A DNA stretch of 64,000 nucleotides, taken from the NCBI GenBank assembly GCA_029570205.1, contig JAKQSI010000050.1, forward strand, positions 1 through 64,000, read 5' to 3'. Positions 1-8,268 of the stretch are shown here, in pieces; position 1 is the stretch's first letter; each line of letters opens with the position of its first letter. The translations under genes were made by a program, and so were the position numbers. The stretch comes from Candidatus Omnitrophota bacterium. Its GTDB lineage: Bacteria; Hinthialibacterota; Hinthialibacteria; Hinthialibacterales; JAKPRU01. The notes under the pieces are model-generated. The model did no database searches and was not told where the DNA came from. It saw nothing but the letters and a program-made list of their open reading frames with translations.

Positions 1-122
1 ACGTGTTGATTTATGTAGACAACCTGGAAATCTACCTGTTACCCAAAGAGGGCTGTGTGCCGAACAGTCTGTTGTATGGGGAATGACGGTTTGTTCCCCC
101 GTCAATTACCCCCCCCCTCAAT

Positions 123-175
123 CCCCCCGTAAACGGGGGGAAAAATTCGGCCTGGATTCCGGCGTGCGCCGGAAT
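123..175. repeat. Two adjacent palindromic intergenic repeats
   Basis: A perfect CCCCCCGTAAACGGGGGG palindrome (123-140) is followed by an ATTCCGGCG/CGCCGGAAT inverted repeat (156-164 and 167-175). Relatives of the first lie at 52567-52613. Relatives of the second lie around 28050-28072 and 60761-60780. They are dispersed hairpin-forming repeats of the host genome. Confidence 0.7.
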
Positions 176-267
176 GACGATGGAGGTGGGCTGAGATTCC
201 TCCCATTCGTTCGGAATGACAAGGCGTTTCTGCCACATTACAACGGCAAGGCAAACCGAGATTCTGT

Positions 268-355
268 GGTGGGCCAGCCCGCAGAGAGGCTCAAGCCACA
301 CCCTACGAGCTTGGTGGGCCAGCCCGCAGAGAGGCTCGAGCCACACCCTACGAGC
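268..355. repeat. Two tandem 43-bp direct repeats
   Basis: Units 268-310 and 313-355 are identical except for one A/G difference and are spaced with a 45-bp period. Each begins GGTGGGCCAGCCCGCAGAGA and ends CACCCTACGAGC. They sit between the window edge and coaB and contain no plausible gene. Confidence 0.8.
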
Positions 356-403
356 CCACCCTACAAGATCCTCCCGCCTCTCCGTTAGCATGACCGCAAC
401 TTT

Positions 404-410
404 AAAAAAC
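404..410 (+). other. A AAA AAC slippery heptamer in the 5' end of coaB
   Basis: An ATG at 390 opens a frame reading ATG ACC GCA ACT TTA AAA AAC, so A AAA AAC (404-410) is phased exactly as a classic -1 slippery site. A -1 slip there enters the frame that encodes the conserved CoaB domain, giving a short N-terminus of about 18 residues before LQGHHILVASGP. The same fusion would result if the A-run were simply one base too short. Programmed slippage, a recent mutation and a sequencing error cannot be separated from the sequence. Confidence 0.4.
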
Positions 411-424
411 GGGAGACGTTCGCC

Positions 425-1120
425 ATTTCGGAATCATCCTCTCTTCAGGGCCATCATATTCTTGTCGCCTCCGGGCCGACACGCGCGCCGATTGACGCTG
501 TGCGGTATATCGGCAATCGCTCCACCGGTCGGCTGGGCGCCGCTATTGCCGCAGAACTGCTTCAACATGGCGCAGTGGTGACCTTTGTATTCGGAACCGG
601 CAGCCGGACCCCCGATCCGACACTCCCCAATATCACCCTCGATGAAATTGAAACGATCGACCAGGCGGAAACCCATATCCTCGGACACCTGCGAGATAAG
701 AAAATCCGCGCCGTGGTGATGACAATGGCTTGCCTGGATTATCGCCCGAAAGAGGTTGCCGCCGAGAAGATCTCTTCCGAACCCGAAGAGCGAACAATCT
801 CCCTGGTAAAATGCCCAAAAATTATCGACCGAATCAAAGCCGTTTCGCCTTCGGTTTATTTGGTGGGATTCAAATTACAGGCCGGTGTATCGGAGGAATC
901 GCTGTTCGCCGATGCGGAAAGGCTGGCCGAACGCGCCCGCTGCGATCTCGTGGTTGCCAATCGAACAGAGGACATCGTCGGAAACCGACATCGGGCATGG
1001 TTCATTTCGCTCGGTCCCTGCGGTAGAGTGGTCGAAGGCCCTTACGAGACGCCGGTTGCGATTGCGAAGGCTCTTACAGGCCGCTTGGCACACGCTCTGA
1101 ATTGTTTGGATGGACAATGA
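425..1120 (+). CDS. coaB: Phosphopantothenate-cysteine ligase (CoaB), stand-alone; unusual start
   Basis: Joins 4'-phosphopantothenate to cysteine in coenzyme A synthesis. The domain is clear: LVASGPTRAPIDAVRYIGNR matches the nucleotide-binding start of CoaB, and DLVVANR matches the conserved late motif. CoaB is usually fused behind CoaC, but here it is a separate gene placed before coaC, and it ends in an ATGA overlap with it. The start is the oddity. The frame is open from 389 but has no ATG, GTG or TTG before GTG 500, which lies inside the conserved domain. I place the start at ATT 425, 9 nt after GGGAG (411-415). The alternative is ATG 390 with a one-base shift at the A-run 404-409. The usual KxKK motif reads KISS and the GFAAET-like motif reads GFKLQA, as in non-fused CoaB types. 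Confidence 0.8.
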   Translation: MSESSSLQGHHILVASGPTRAPIDAVRYIGNRSTGRLGAAIAAELLQHGAVVTFVFGTGSRTPDPTLPNITLDEIETIDQAETHILGHLRDKKIRAVVMTMACLDYRPKEVAAEKISSEPEERTISLVKCPKIIDRIKAVSPSVYLVGFKLQAGVSEESLFADAERLAERARCDLVVANRTEDIVGNRHRAWFISLGPCGRVVEGPYETPVAIAKALTGRLAHALNCLDGQ

Positions 1121-1674
1121 ACCTGAACAAAAAGCATGTCATTCTCGGCGTGACCGGCGGGATCGCGGCGTACAAGAGTGTTACCCTAAGCCGTCTGCTT
1201 CAGAAGGAAGGCGCGACTGTGCGGATTGCCATGACGCGGAACGCAACTCAGCTGGTCGGCCCGCTTACATTTGAGACGCTCACCGGGTATCCTGTCGGCC
1301 TGGATTCGTTCGCGCTGGAGTCGCCGAGTCGGATTCTGCATATCGAATGGGCGGAATGGGCGGATTTGTGTGTCATCGCCCCTGCAACGGCGAACATTCT
1401 CGGCAAGGCCGCCTGCGGCATCGCCGATGACCTGCTGTCCACGTTGATTCTCGCGCTGAAATGCCCCCTTGTGTTTGTCCCCGCCATGCACCATCAGATG
1501 TGGGCAAACCCGGTTGTTCAGCGGAACGTGAAAATCCTGCGGGATTTGGGCTATGATGTTATGCCACCCGCGGAAGGGGAACTCGCGTCGGGCGGAACGG
1601 GGCCGGGACGACTGCCCGAACCGGAAGAAATCGTGCGCTATCTACAAAACCTCAAATCGGAAGGAGCCGACTGA
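1117..1674 (+). CDS. coaC: Phosphopantothenoylcysteine decarboxylase (CoaC), stand-alone, Cys158 to Ser
   Basis: An FMN-dependent flavoprotein of 185 residues that converts phosphopantothenoylcysteine to phosphopantetheine in CoA synthesis. Family features visible are GVTGGIAAYK (11-20), the active-site histidine in RILHIEWAEWAD (His75), PATANI in place of PASANT (89-94) and PAMHHQMW (122-129). The substrate clamp reads LASGGTGPGRLPEP (156-169). In the family this loop carries a conserved cysteine (Cys158 of E. coli Dfp) needed to reduce the enethiol intermediate; here residue 158 is serine (codon TCG). I chose ATG 1117 over TTG 1102 because it forms an ATGA overlap with the coaB stop, indicating coupled translation. 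Confidence 0.88.
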   Translation: MNLNKKHVILGVTGGIAAYKSVTLSRLLQKEGATVRIAMTRNATQLVGPLTFETLTGYPVGLDSFALESPSRILHIEWAEWADLCVIAPATANILGKAACGIADDLLSTLILALKCPLVFVPAMHHQMWANPVVQRNVKILRDLGYDVMPPAEGELASGGTGPGRLPEPEEIVRYLQNLKSEGAD

Positions 1675-2043
1675 ATGCTCGGACTGTTTGCCGCTCTCGC
1701 GTATGCTCAAGACACAACCGGTACGTCCACGTCCGCCCCGGGCGGTGGATTCATGGATCAGATTATTCTTCTGATCGCAATCTTCGGTATTTTCTACTTC
1801 TTGCTGATTCGTCCCCAGCAGCAACAGCGCAAAAAGCACCAGATGCGTCTCAGTCTGCTCAAAAAGGGCGACCGGGTCATTACCGCCGGGGGCATTTATG
1901 GAACCGTGGTCGGAGTAAAAGATGCCGTTGTCGTATTAAAGATTGCCGAGGTCGCCAAGGAAAATGTAAAGGTCGAGGTACAGAAAGCGACCATTTCTGC
2001 CGTACTTGATAACCAGGGCGAAACGGAATCGAAAGCGGAGTAG
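1675..2043 (+). CDS. yajC: Preprotein translocase accessory subunit YajC
   Basis: A 122-residue single-span inner-membrane protein that associates with SecDF/SecYEG. After a short N-terminal hydrophobic stretch there is a strong membrane segment (about 27-45) ending in FLLIRPQQQQRKK, the hallmark of YajC. A basic region and a small beta domain with the typical GDRVITAGGIYGTVVGVKD follow. The ATG directly follows the coaC stop (TGAATG), so it is probably co-transcribed with coaB and coaC. No secD or secF lies in the window. Confidence 0.93.
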   Translation: MLGLFAALAYAQDTTGTSTSAPGGGFMDQIILLIAIFGIFYFLLIRPQQQQRKKHQMRLSLLKKGDRVITAGGIYGTVVGVKDAVVVLKIAEVAKENVKVEVQKATISAVLDNQGETESKAE

Positions 2044-2398
2044 GCTCAATCCAATCTCATTTGATACCCCTGTAAATCCGCCTCGGTCACCTCTTCCGGC
2101 AGAACAAGGCGGTGGTGCTTTTCAGGGGTTACCCGCCGCCGGCTGCTAATGTCCGACAAATCGACGGTTTGAGAAATCCATACGTTCTTTCACTTGCGAT
2201 TCTTGACCGGGCAATTATTAAAGGTCGGTGTTCCTGGATTGGTTGGATGAATGTACTGCAATTGGGGGCGATTTCCTCTCCCCCAAGAATAATCCTTGCT
2301 GTGCTGGTGAACGGCTATAATTAAGCGCCGGACATCTTTCTCTTGCAGCATCCATTTACCCCTTGAATTGCCTGCGTTCTGCCTGTCAGGTCCAAAGT
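2044..2398. other. Intergenic region with a possible gene remnant
   Basis: No gene is convincing. On the minus strand a frame of 46 codons (2046-2186) ends with HRLVLPEEVTEADLQGY and looks protein-like, but it has an upstream stop and no start codon. It may be the decayed 3' end of a gene. I could not identify its family. Confidence 0.35.
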
Positions 2399-2608
2399 CT
2401 ACGACAATGGAGTATTCCGAACGCGATCTCTATACTCTTCGTATTCATCCGTAGTCATGAATCGACCCTGCGAAAGGCGAACAGAACCTCTGTAACGAAG
2501 AGATTGTTGCTTGATCTGTTCGCGAGTCTCATCGGTAATCGGCCCGATATCGGGAAAATCCACGTCAATGAGCTCCTTCCATTCATCTCCCATTTTCAGC
2601 CGCCGCAT
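2399..2608 (-). CDS. Small hypothetical protein, 69 aa
   Basis: A small, charged, soluble protein starting MRRLKMGDEWKEL and ending in an acidic/basic stretch (DEYEEYRDRVRN). I do not recognise the family. ATG 2608 is preferred over the upstream start at 2674 because it has a good ribosome-binding site (AGGAG, 6 nt upstream). It stands alone between two + strand transcription units, next to what may be a decayed gene (2046-2186). That setting would suit a small accessory or toxin-antitoxin-type locus, but nothing in the protein proves this. Confidence 0.55.
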   Translation of the reverse strand: MRRLKMGDEWKELIDVDFPDIGPITDETREQIKQQSLRYRGSVRLSQGRFMTTDEYEEYRDRVRNTPLS

Positions 2609-2942
2609 GATCGTCTCCTTTTTTGTCTTAAAATTGCAGAACCGATTTCGGGAAGCATCACTACTATTCAACACGACCTTTCAGCATTATTGCAAGCACA
2701 TCTCCAATAATCTTGACCTGTCAGGGCAGAGTTTAACACGGTAAAAATGAATTATCGACGGGAAATCTCATAAGAATCTTTTGAACAATGCAACAAATCA
2801 CGGGCAAGTTTTCCAGTTGATCGATCCGTTCAGAAGCTCAACGGTTCCACTCAATTGAACCGGGAATAAGACTTCTCCACCGCCAAATCGTTCTACAATG
2901 GGGATGAATATCCCCAAATATCTCACCCGCCGGAGGTAAACC

Positions 2943-4586
2943 ATGAAAACCGCTGTTCAAGTCACCGTTGTTCTGTCGTTCGTCGCGTGTGTGTGTTTCG
3001 CCGATGACCCCGCCGTCGTTGATTTGACCGCGAAGCCGGTCAAGGTCGCCATGTTCAAAAATGGTGTGGGACTGGTCTCCGCACAGGTGGAGTTGCCCGA
3101 AGCCTCCGGGCATTACCGGGTTCGCCCCTTGCCGGACGCCACACTGGGCAGTTTCTGGATCAGCTGGCCGCAAACCATCACTCTGATCGATGTAAGAGCC
3201 ACGCAATCCGAAACCACCAGGAAAGTCCCCGCCGCCACTGTCCAGGAACTGCTCGAAGCCAATATCGGGAACACGGTCGATCTCAAAATCCAGGATGTCT
3301 GGCAGCGGGTCACCATTCGGGGCCTTCCCAAGCGGAGCGATGAACCGTTTATCCTTCCGCGCGAGGAAAAAATCATTCCGCCGCCCCCACCCCCCAACCG
3401 TGGCGAATTACTTCTGATCGAGGACCCCATGGGAGTTCGGGGCATACCACGCGATTGGGTTCAGGAGATCCGTTTTGATGCGAACAAATCCGGCATGGAA
3501 CTGGAGCGCCCAATGCTGGAGAATGTCATTGAGTTCACTGCCGAATCGGTGAAAGAGGCTCCATCCGGCCATATACCGGTGATACTCACGTATCTCGCCA
3601 AGGGAATTGCGTGGTCGCCCAGCTATGTGGTCGACCTCTCCAAAGAGGATAAAGCCACGTTCTCTGCCAAAAGCGTCATTGTGAATGATCTCTTGCCGCT
3701 TGAAAACACCGATGTGGAACTGATCTCCGGGTATCCGCACATCCAATTCGAAAATGTCGCCTCCACATTCTCTCTTGCATCGTTGCAACAGATTCTGGAA
3801 GCGGCACGCGCTCCCAAAAAAACAGGCAGAGCTGACATCGTGAGCAATGTAATGACCCAGGTGGCCCGATTTGACATTGGGGATATCGCCCAGACCCCTT
3901 CCATGCCGGTCGCTCCCGTGGAGGGCGAAGGTGCGGAAGACCTTTATTTCTATGAACTTAAGGGAATCACACTCAAGAAGGGCGAGCGGGGATACCAACC
4001 GGTTTTCTCGGGGGAGGTTTCATACGAGCATGTATACACCTGGGATATTCCAAATTACATCATGCCCGAAACTCCAGGCTCTCAACCCGAAGGCGGAGAC
4101 CGTCAGGTGGTGTGGCATTCCATCAAACTGCAAAACAGTACGGGGAAACCCTGGACCACCGCACCCGCGCTGACAATGAAAGACGGGCATATTCTCGGAC
4201 AGGATACAATCTACTACACACCGGATCGTGCCTCGACCGAACTGAAAATTACCCAGGCCGTCGCGGTGGACACCGAACAAACCGAGAATGAGACCGCTCG
4301 CGAACGAAATGCCGCCAGTTTCAACCGGAATTCCTATGACCTGGTGACAGTAAAAGGCGAGTTGGCTGTCACAAACTATAAAGACAAACCCATCGCCCTG
4401 AAAATCACCAAGACGCTTATCGGCGAGGTCCAGCAGGCGGACAGGGAACCGGTCATCACAAAACTGGCCAGGGGGTTGCGTTCCATCAATTCTCAGTCGC
4501 AACTCGTTTGGACTGTGGAGGTCAAGCCGGGCAAGGACAATGCGCTCAAATGGTCGTACACGTTCACTGTGTATGTCAGGAGCTGA
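2943..4586 (+). CDS. Secreted DUF4139-like protein
   Basis: A 547-residue exported protein of unknown function. It has a signal peptide (MKTAVQVTVVLSFVACVCFA) and a predicted beta-rich body. The section around YLAKGIAWSPSYVVDLS followed by VNDLLPLENTDVELISGYP resembles the DUF4139 domain of MuiA-like proteins. A seven-proline run lies near residue 148. The C-terminus (LVWTVEVKPGKDNALKWSYTFTVYV) also fits this family. It has a strong ribosome-binding site (GGAGGT, 6 nt upstream) and appears to be transcribed alone. The family is not enzymatically characterised, so only an envelope location can be inferred. Confidence 0.7.
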   Translation: MKTAVQVTVVLSFVACVCFADDPAVVDLTAKPVKVAMFKNGVGLVSAQVELPEASGHYRVRPLPDATLGSFWISWPQTITLIDVRATQSETTRKVPAATVQELLEANIGNTVDLKIQDVWQRVTIRGLPKRSDEPFILPREEKIIPPPPPPNRGELLLIEDPMGVRGIPRDWVQEIRFDANKSGMELERPMLENVIEFTAESVKEAPSGHIPVILTYLAKGIAWSPSYVVDLSKEDKATFSAKSVIVNDLLPLENTDVELISGYPHIQFENVASTFSLASLQQILEAARAPKKTGRADIVSNVMTQVARFDIGDIAQTPSMPVAPVEGEGAEDLYFYELKGITLKKGERGYQPVFSGEVSYEHVYTWDIPNYIMPETPGSQPEGGDRQVVWHSIKLQNSTGKPWTTAPALTMKDGHILGQDTIYYTPDRASTELKITQAVAVDTEQTENETARERNAASFNRNSYDLVTVKGELAVTNYKDKPIALKITKTLIGEVQQADREPVITKLARGLRSINSQSQLVWTVEVKPGKDNALKWSYTFTVYVRS

Positions 4587-4918
4587 TTGTCTCGTGTTGT
4601 GAAGCCGGATTGTTTCTTTTCGAACCGGTCCGGCAGATTCTGCTTTTGATGACATCCCTCCATTCGGTCGAAATGACAGATGCATTGTCATTCCGAACGA
4701 ATGGGAGGAATCTTGGCGGTTGAACGACCGCTGATGGTAACAAGCAGCATTTCCCTCCGCTTCTTTTCCGAGGGAGAATGACTTGTGGTAAAGTACCGCG
4801 TTGCTTTTTTCAGTCTGTTCAGTTCCAGGTTCAGTCCAAAATGCCGTGGAATCGACGGCCTGCGCCGCGTAGTTCCTGACGGCCCGGCCATTGTCGATCT
4901 TTGCCGAGGTGATTTTTT
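4587..4918. other. Intergenic region with dispersed repeats
   Basis: Contains GTCATTCCGAACGAATGGGA (4687-4706) continuing to 4713. It is the exact reverse complement of a 27-bp stretch near the start of the window (about 195-221). A related copy (ATTCGGTCGAAATGACA) lies just upstream. No gene is seen. The promoter of the downstream transglutaminase-like gene should be here, but I cannot place it with confidence. Confidence 0.6.
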
Positions 4919-6460
4919 ATGACGAAGGCTTCAAAGAATAAACCGGCCCCGCGGCCGGAATTAGAAGGTGCGGGTAAAAAAACCGTTTCCTTTGTTCTGG
5001 CCGTATTTCTGTTGATCCTGGCGATGTACTGGATCAACATTTTCTTGAAAAGATCGCGGGAACAGGTGTCGGACAGGCAGGAATCCGTCATGGACTATAC
5101 AATTCCCGAAGCATGGCGGTCTCTGCCCCATCTCCTTCTTCAGGGCCGGCTTGACGAGGCGAATGCAGTTCTTGCCGGTGAAGATGTATCGGGGGACCGA
5201 CCCGCCGAAGAGCTGTATGCCTTGGGGCTTCTTGCGGGCTACTTCAACGACCAGCTTACCTGCAACAGTCTTCTGGTGCGAGCTTCGAATAAGAAACTCC
5301 CGCCTGTCACAGGGATCACCTGCCGGGTAATCGAGAATAACCTGAGCGATTTGGCCCTTACGAAAGAAGAACTGTACCGACAGAGCTATGACTGGGAGGA
5401 TGCGCAATTTGTTTCAAGAGCCTTCCTGTACCGATGTATCGCGGAGTCTGTGCTGGAAGGCGTCCCGGAGGGGGTGGAGCAAGCAGAGGCGCTTGTTTCC
5501 TGGGTGCGTCGGACAGTCGCGCCGTTCGAACCCACGGTACACAATGCCCCACCGTTCGTGATTCTTGCGCGCGGGTACGGTGTGTATGACCGGATGTGCT
5601 GGACGCTTCTCTGTATTGCCCGACAAGCAGGGATTCGGGGCTTTATGGTTCACTTGATGAAACCGGGAACAACGGAGGTTCCACACACAGTTTGCCAGAT
5701 TTTTCCGGGTGGAGTACCGGTTCTCTGCGATCCGCTCTATGGGATTGTTTTTCGAACATCGGACGGCAAACCGATGGATTTCTACCAGGCCTGCCGGGAC
5801 CCCATTTCGTTGCGCCGTTATGCGCCCTATTCCGGAGAACTCGCGGACTGCCTGTCTCATGCCATCATTCGAATCTGGCCGACAGAGGCTCAGGCGACTT
5901 TTCCGCGAATGAAATACCTGCAGGATCTTGCGGATCAAATACCGCTCGCGCCAATCCTGTATCAGGACATGGATGAGGAAATGACATTTGTCAATACCTA
6001 CATACAGAATCTACCGGCCGGGTCTTATCTGGAGCGGGAATTGCAGCCCGCGATGGCCTATTACCCGCACCGGGTTCGACGCTCCTTTATGGAGGCCGGG
6101 CACCGCAATTTTGTTGCCGGGTATATGAAACAATATGAACCCATAGCCGCGGCTCGCCGTTTTCACTTGCAGGGCCGGTTCCATCTCGCGGAACGCGGGT
6201 ATGCCGCAGCGATCGGGTCCGGGCAGCCTCCGGAAACCGAAGAGTTAGCGTCGATTTTTCATGCGGAAGCTCTGTTCGAGTTGGGACAATTCGCGGACAG
6301 CCGTCGCGAATTCCTTGCCTTTGTCGACAAATACCCGGACAGTCTCTGGAAAAGCCAGGCCCAATATTACATGACTCTGCCGGAGCGGGTTCCGAGGAAT
6401 TCGGTAGAGGCGCAGGGAGTCTCTGCCGCAAGTCCCGAACAAACCACCCTGCCCCGATAA
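4919..6460 (+). CDS. Membrane-anchored transglutaminase-like protein with C-terminal repeat region
   Basis: A 513-residue protein with a basic N-terminus and one membrane span (about 22-43), so the bulk is probably periplasmic. The middle contains a transglutaminase-fold core with candidate Cys-His-Asp residues: Cys227 in GVYDRMCWTLLCIARQAGI, His256 in VPHTVCQIF and Asp271 in VLCDPLYGIVF. The C-terminal third has a TPR-like helix pair (EALFELGQFADSRREFLAF). Proteins of this superfamily can act as proteases, peptide N-glycanases or cross-linkers; the substrate cannot be told here. It is followed after 13 bp by a YbhN-like multi-span protein, suggesting a shared envelope role. Confidence 0.72.
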   Translation: MTKASKNKPAPRPELEGAGKKTVSFVLAVFLLILAMYWINIFLKRSREQVSDRQESVMDYTIPEAWRSLPHLLLQGRLDEANAVLAGEDVSGDRPAEELYALGLLAGYFNDQLTCNSLLVRASNKKLPPVTGITCRVIENNLSDLALTKEELYRQSYDWEDAQFVSRAFLYRCIAESVLEGVPEGVEQAEALVSWVRRTVAPFEPTVHNAPPFVILARGYGVYDRMCWTLLCIARQAGIRGFMVHLMKPGTTEVPHTVCQIFPGGVPVLCDPLYGIVFRTSDGKPMDFYQACRDPISLRRYAPYSGELADCLSHAIIRIWPTEAQATFPRMKYLQDLADQIPLAPILYQDMDEEMTFVNTYIQNLPAGSYLERELQPAMAYYPHRVRRSFMEAGHRNFVAGYMKQYEPIAAARRFHLQGRFHLAERGYAAAIGSGQPPETEELASIFHAEALFELGQFADSRREFLAFVDKYPDSLWKSQAQYYMTLPERVPRNSVEAQGVSAASPEQTTLPR

Positions 6461-6473
6461 CCAAGGATCCGAC

Positions 6474-7478
6474 ATGCCGTTCACCCGGAAAATCCTGACC
6501 TCCATCGCGGTAGCCGCCGCCATTTTCTTTGTCATCGCTCTCTGGGCAAACTGGAAAGATATGGTTGCCGCCCTGGCGTCATTTCGCTGGTGGGTCCTGC
6601 CCATTTGCCTGTTGCTGGCGTTTGGAAATTATGTCGTGCGTTTTTTCAAATGGCACTATTATGTGCGAATCCTGGGTATCCCTCTGGACCGAAAATTGTC
6701 TCTGAAGGTCTTTTTTTCCGGGCTCTTGATGTCCGTCAGTCCGGGAAAATTCGGCGAGGTATTCAAATCGTTCCTGGTAAAGGAATCCGTCGGCACGCCG
6801 ATCAGCCGATCCGCGCCCATTGTGCTGGCCGAACGGTTTACCGACTTCGTTGCGCTGGCCGTCATGTCCTTACTCGGATTAGCCATTCTGCCGAAAGAGT
6901 ACCGGTTTCTCCTGTGGATCGCGTTCGGTATCATTGCGCTGACATTGGTTCTGGTTGCCTGGCGCTCGGCCATGTTTCGGTTTATCAACCTCCTGGCGCA
7001 TGTCCCCGGATTCTCCAGCCGGACGGATAAATTGCATAACGCATATCAAAGCGTTTCCTCTCTTATTGCGCCGAGGCCGCTGATGTGGGCAACGGCAATC
7101 AGTATCGGCTCGTGGTTCTTTGAATGCCTGGCATTTGCGCTCGTGCTGTGGGGGTTCGGAAATCCTCTGCCGCTTCTTCCGGCAACCTTTATTTATGCCT
7201 TCGCGACCATTGTCGGGGCCATTGTAATGATTGCTCCGGGTGGAACCGGACCGACAGAGGGAGTAATGGTCGCCTTCTTGTGCTACCGGGGACTTTCGAA
7301 TGCCACGGCGGCCTCCGCGACGTTAGTCATTCGCCTTTGCACTCTCTGGTTTGCCGTGGCGGTAGGCATGACTACCCTGTTTCTCAACCGAGACTCGTTC
7401 GGCAAAGCGGCGCAGCGATTGGAGCATGAAGGCAATTTGGATACGGAAAACTCGTGTCCCGGAACCGAACAGCCTTGA
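6474..7478 (+). CDS. YbhN/lysylphosphatidylglycerol-synthase-type transmembrane protein
   Basis: A 334-residue integral membrane protein with about seven or eight hydrophobic segments. The family pattern is visible: FKWHYYVRILGI, then LLMSVSPGKFGEVFKSFLV, then PIVLAERFTDFVAL, and a late APGGTGPTEG loop. Members (UPF0104, YbhN, the membrane half of MprF, AglD-like proteins) are linked to lipid or glycolipid translocation. No C-terminal aminoacyl-transferase domain is present, so it is not MprF itself. It has a ribosome-binding site (AGGA, 7 nt) and probably forms a two-gene operon with the transglutaminase-like gene upstream. Confidence 0.85.
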   Translation: MPFTRKILTSIAVAAAIFFVIALWANWKDMVAALASFRWWVLPICLLLAFGNYVVRFFKWHYYVRILGIPLDRKLSLKVFFSGLLMSVSPGKFGEVFKSFLVKESVGTPISRSAPIVLAERFTDFVALAVMSLLGLAILPKEYRFLLWIAFGIIALTLVLVAWRSAMFRFINLLAHVPGFSSRTDKLHNAYQSVSSLIAPRPLMWATAISIGSWFFECLAFALVLWGFGNPLPLLPATFIYAFATIVGAIVMIAPGGTGPTEGVMVAFLCYRGLSNATAASATLVIRLCTLWFAVAVGMTTLFLNRDSFGKAAQRLEHEGNLDTENSCPGTEQP

Positions 7479-7784
7479 TCATTCTTTACAGGCGAGATAC
7501 TCTCATGCCGGTCATCTCCCAGGGCGTGATGACGAATTCCCGTTGTTCTCTCGAGGAATGCCTGCAACCCGTATTCGACACGGAGATACAACGGCGCCGG
7601 CTGCTTGAGTACCGGGCCAAGGCGAAAAAACCGCATGGGTATCGGTTTCATCACCGAGCCTCTCCGCATCCGTCGTTCGATCTCTTGCTGTTGATTAGAT
7701 CTCATGTAACCATATCGCCTGTATCGGGGACAGTCTGCCTTGTTTCCGGCAGCCGGAAATTCTGACAAAAAAGCGGACCGAAAA
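7479..7784. other. Intergenic region, nothing recognisable
   Basis: Open frames exist on both strands but match no family I know and lack ribosome-binding sites. No hairpin terminator or clear promoter was found. Confidence 0.5.
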
Positions 7785-8228
7785 ATGAGTGAACGAACCA
7801 AAGGACGGGAACTGGCGCTCCGAATTCTCTATGGACAGGATTTTGCCCGATCAAATGAGAAACCGTTCGACAGCCAGGTGAACTGGTGGAACCCGGATGA
7901 TCGTTTCCATGCGGGCAAGGGAGTACGACAATTCGGACTCCGTATCGTAAAAGATGTAACGGCGAACAAGGAATCCATTGATGCCGCAATTGTGTCGATT
8001 ATCGAGCATTGGGCGATGAACCGCCTTACACCCGTTGACCGCAACCTGCTCCGTATCGGCGTGTATGAGATTCTTTATCGACCGGACATTCCTCCCCGCG
8101 TGACCATCAACGAGCTGATCGAGCTGGCAAAAGTCTACGGGGATGAAAATTCGGGGACATTTATCAATGGTGTATTGGATGCGCTTCTGAAACAGCAATC
8201 CGCACCGAACGCCGAAACCATGGCGTAA
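7785..8228 (+). CDS. nusB: Transcription antitermination factor NusB
   Basis: A 147-residue all-helical RNA-binding factor that acts with NusE (S10) in rRNA transcription antitermination. Diagnostic stretches are RELALRILYGQDF near the N-terminus, NRLTPVDRNLLRIGVYEILYR in the middle, and PPRVTINELIELAKVYGDEN followed by FINGVLDAL at the end. I chose ATG 7785 (MSERTKGR) over the upstream start at 7740, because the extra 15 residues match nothing in the family. It appears monocistronic. Confidence 0.95.
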   Translation: MSERTKGRELALRILYGQDFARSNEKPFDSQVNWWNPDDRFHAGKGVRQFGLRIVKDVTANKESIDAAIVSIIEHWAMNRLTPVDRNLLRIGVYEILYRPDIPPRVTINELIELAKVYGDENSGTFINGVLDALLKQQSAPNAETMA

Positions 8229-8268
8229 AACCGTTGCACGGGCGTCTCGCCCATAACCCCACACCCCT

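Larger units (their letters stand above)
1..388. other. Repeat-rich leader region with no convincing gene
   Basis: This stretch is mostly short repeats: a CCCCCCGTAAACGGGGGG palindrome (123-140), an ATTCCGGCG/CGCCGGAAT inverted repeat (156-175), a copy of the element also found at 4687-4713 (about 195-221), and two tandem 43-bp units (268-355). A + strand frame open from the window edge to a TGA at 84-86 could be the 3' end of a gene that starts outside the window, but I do not recognise the peptide. Longer open frames here run straight through the repeats and are not believable genes. Confidence 0.6.
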
